In this document: positions 14,804 to 16,531 of the stretch, piece by piece | Layout of the letters: the number at the start of each line of letters is the position of its first letter | How positions within the stretch are numbered: position 1 is the first letter of the stretch | Source: Anianibacter sp965662745 | GTDB lineage: Bacteria; Pseudomonadota; Alphaproteobacteria; Rhodobacterales; Rhodobacteraceae | Reading direction: 5' to 3' | DNA length: 16,531 nucleotides | Assembly: GCA_965662745.1 (NCBI GenBank) | Contig: CBFIJK010000068.1 | Coordinates: 1 to 16,531, forward strand | Made by a program: the position numbers and the translations under genes | Notes under the pieces: model-generated | Databases searched by the model: none | The model's input: the letters and a program-made list of their open reading frames with translations, nothing else | What the model was told of the DNA's origin: nothing

Positions 14804-16231
14804 ATGAGTGACATCCTGATCGTGGACGACGAGCGTGATATCCGCGAACTGATCGGCGACATCCTGGAAGACGAGGGCTATGGCACGCGCCTCGCCGCGA
14901 ATGCCGATGAATGCATGGCGTCCATCGAAGATTCTGCGCCGGCGCTGATGATCCTCGATATCTGGCTGAAAGACAGCCACATGGACGGAATCGACATCCT
15001 CAAGCACGTCAAGCGCGATCACCCCGGCATCCCGATTGTCATCATCTCGGGACACGGCAATATCGAGATCGCCGTGGCCGCGATCAAGCAGGGCGCTTAT
15101 GATTTCATCGAAAAGCCCTTCAATATCGACCAGCTTCTCGTTGTGATCCGCCGCGCCATGGAAACCTCGCGCCTGCGCCGCGAGAACGTCGAACTGCGCC
15201 GCAAGGATGTGACTTCGGCCGAGATGATCGGCGCGTCCGCCGCCTTCAAGACGCTCAAGAACCAGTTGGAAAAAGTGACGAAATCCAACGGGCGCGTCAT
15301 GCTGACCGGCCCTGCGGGCTGCGGCAAGGAAGTCGCTGCGCGCTTCGTGCATTCCAATTCGAACCGCGCGGACCGGCCCTTCATTGTCGTCAATTCCGCT
15401 ACCGTGCAACCCGACCACATGGAAGAGGTCCTGTTCGGCCGCGAAGGCACCGAACGGGGCATCGAAGAGGGGCTGCTGGAGCAGGCAGATGGCGGCGTCC
15501 TTTACCTCGACGAGGTCGCGGACATGCCGCTGGGGACGCAGTCGAAACTCCTGCGCGTGTTGGTCGAGCAGCAATTCCAGCGTGTCGGCGGCAATGAGAA
15601 AGTGCGCGTCGATGTGCGGGTAATTTCCTCGACCAACAAGAACCTCGATGTCGAGATCACCGAGGGACGGTTCCGGCAGGAACTGTTTCACCGCCTGAAC
15701 GTCGTGCCGATCTCTGTTCCCTCGCTGGAAGAACGGCGCGAGGATATTCCGGTGCTGGCCGAGCATTTCATCGAAGGGTTCAACAAGACCCAAGGCCTGC
15801 CCCAGCGCGAGGTTGGCGAAGACGCGATCGCGCTGCTGCAGACGATGATCTGGCCGGGCAATGTGCGCCAATTGAAGAACGTGATCGAACGGGTCCTGAT
15901 CCTCGGCGACGGCACCGGGCCGATCGCGCCCGATGAACTGCCCGAAACCGGAACGCCCGCGCAGGCCGAAGAAGGCCGCGTGATCTTGTCGGGTAGCCTT
16001 GCAACCTTGCCCCTGCGCGAGGCGCGCGAGCTGTTCGAGCGGGAATATCTGCTGACCCAGATCAACCGGTTCGGCGGCAATATCAGCCGCACGGCCTCTT
16101 TCGTCGGCATGGAGCGCTCGGCGCTGCACAGAAAGCTGAAATCGCTGGGTGTCGTGACCTCGAACCGCTCTGGCGGGCGCGTGGCGCATGTCGAAGACGA
16201 CGAGGCTGAAGAACAACGCAAGACAGCTTAA
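14804..16231 (+). CDS. ntrX: Response regulator NtrX, lacking GAFTGA
   Basis: NtrX, the partner of NtrY, has 475 residues: receiver domain (D9/D10, phosphoacceptor D52 in MILDIWLKD, K104), AAA+ domain (Walker A GPAGCGKE 169-176, Walker B LYLDEVAD 233-240, WPGNVRQLKNVIERVL 350-365) and a Fis-type C-terminal helix-turn-helix (about 413-447, NISRTASFVGMERSALHRKL). The L1 loop after LFGRE (210-214) reads GTERGIEEG instead of carrying GAFTGA, so contact with sigma-54 is not expected. Relatives such as Brucella NtrX are described with the same lack. The switch asparagine N197 is retained, unlike in NtrC here. The start follows AGGAG seven bases upstream and 15 bases after ntrY, so the two are co-transcribed. 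NtrX in this class is linked to respiratory, cell-cycle and envelope genes. Confidence 0.95.
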   Translation: MSDILIVDDERDIRELIGDILEDEGYGTRLAANADECMASIEDSAPALMILDIWLKDSHMDGIDILKHVKRDHPGIPIVIISGHGNIEIAVAAIKQGAYDFIEKPFNIDQLLVVIRRAMETSRLRRENVELRRKDVTSAEMIGASAAFKTLKNQLEKVTKSNGRVMLTGPAGCGKEVAARFVHSNSNRADRPFIVVNSATVQPDHMEEVLFGREGTERGIEEGLLEQADGGVLYLDEVADMPLGTQSKLLRVLVEQQFQRVGGNEKVRVDVRVISSTNKNLDVEITEGRFRQELFHRLNVVPISVPSLEERREDIPVLAEHFIEGFNKTQGLPQREVGEDAIALLQTMIWPGNVRQLKNVIERVLILGDGTGPIAPDELPETGTPAQAEEGRVILSGSLATLPLREARELFEREYLLTQINRFGGNISRTASFVGMERSALHRKLKSLGVVTSNRSGGRVAHVEDDEAEEQRKTA

Positions 16232-16249
16232 TGCGGCACCCTTGCCGCA
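16232..16249 (+). other. Short hairpin directly after the ntrX stop
   Basis: TGCGGCA (16232-16238) and TGCCGCA (16243-16249) form a perfect 7-bp stem with a four-base loop, starting at the base after the ntrX stop codon. No T-run follows, so it is not a standard intrinsic terminator. It could slow 3' decay or attenuate read-through into trkA, 70 bases downstream. Its role is inferred from position only. Confidence 0.35.
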
Positions 16250-16318
16250 GCGCCCCGCGTTGACCCCCGCCGCGCCTTCTGCCATCGGTTAAGGGCGGCA
16301 AGGCGGGACGAGTAAGCC

Positions 16319-16531
16319 ATGAAGGTCATCATCTGCGGCGCGGGTCAGGTCGGCTGGCAAATCGCGCGCCATCTTTCGGGTGAGCGCAACGATGTCACCG
16401 TGGTCGACAACAACGCCGATCTGGTGCGCCGTGCGACTGATACGCTGGACGTGCAGGGGATCGCGGGCTTTGCGTCCTATCCCGATGTGCTCGACAAGGC
16501 CGGCGCGCGCGATGCGGATATGGTCATCGCC
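16319..16531 (+). CDS. trkA: TrkA, potassium uptake regulatory NAD-binding protein (5' end only)
   Basis: The first 71 codons of a gene that continues beyond the window encode a Rossmann-fold start: MKVIICGAGQVGWQIARHLS with the G-x-G-x-x-G dinucleotide-binding motif (7-12), then VTVVDNN with the ribose-binding acidic residue, and GIAGFASYPDVLDKAGARDA. This is the N-terminal RCK/TrkA-N domain of the peripheral NAD-binding subunit that gates Trk potassium transporters. Full-length TrkA has two such units and about 450-460 residues. The position after ntrX is the usual alphaproteobacterial order ntrBCYX-trkA(-hfq). The start is supported by a purine-rich GGGACGAG tract upstream. It may share the ntrYX transcript or have its own promoter in the 87-bp gap. 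Confidence 0.93.
   Translation, partial: MKVIICGAGQVGWQIARHLSGERNDVTVVDNNADLVRRATDTLDVQGIAGFASYPDVLDKAGARDADMVIA

Noticed and set aside
13793..16285. An 830-codon open frame on the - strand across ntrY and ntrX.
   Set aside because: It is antisense to two clearly conserved genes, has low-complexity composition typical of GC-rich shadow frames, and no recognisable domain.

Overview
This window is an ordinary, gene-dense stretch of a high-GC alphaproteobacterial chromosome, most likely from Rhodobacterales (Roseobacter/Rhodobacter group). The assignment rests on the gene order dusB(nifR3)-ntrB-ntrC-ntrY-ntrX-trkA, a fused ispDF, a lipA of the alphaproteobacterial type, a COQ10/RatA-like gene, and a GC-rich hairpin repeat next to an 'AAATATCCC' string after lipA that resembles a repeat common in that order. 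No mobile element, CRISPR array, tRNA, rRNA or phage gene is visible, and no intergenic gap exceeds 300 bases. I found no clear new multi-gene system. The points of interest are variant residues within known families, one short conserved-looking gene, and an assembly artefact.

Left part (1-5301). The 5' end of a probable YitT-family membrane protein gene runs leftwards out of the window, divergent from oxyR (peroxide-sensing LysR regulator with both redox cysteines). lipA (lipoyl synthase) follows on the + strand. Two periplasmic c-type cytochromes lie on the - strand: a dihaem cytochrome c and a cytochrome c'/c556-type protein, separated by a strong terminator. Next, also on the - strand, is hpt (hypoxanthine phosphoribosyltransferase), whose stop overlaps the start of a 59-residue single-span membrane protein gene. 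Divergent from hpt is a COQ10/RatA START-domain gene.

Middle part (5302-8807), all - strand. ispDF (isoprenoid precursor synthesis), pgpA (phosphatidylglycerophosphatase) and cinA/pncC (NMN deamidase-type) are joined by ATGA stop/start overlaps, so they are very likely one transcript. An ammonium transporter gene (amt) follows 159 bp further on with its own strong ribosome binding site. pgpA contains a run of ten N whose length does not preserve the reading frame, so the gene looks broken only because of the assembly.

Right part (8994-16531), + strand. dusB-ntrB-ntrC is tightly overlapping. ntrY-ntrX follows after about 100 bp, and the start of trkA closes the window. This is the alphaproteobacterial nitrogen and redox regulatory cluster: NtrB is a soluble PAS-histidine kinase, NtrC its response regulator, NtrY a membrane histidine kinase and NtrX its regulator. 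Both NtrC and NtrX lack the GAFTGA loop needed to engage sigma-54. NtrC has a deletion of about 18 residues there, as in Rhodobacter capsulatus NtrC, which works with the housekeeping RNA polymerase. The nearby amt gene is a plausible target, and a tandem GGTGC-type repeat lies upstream of it.
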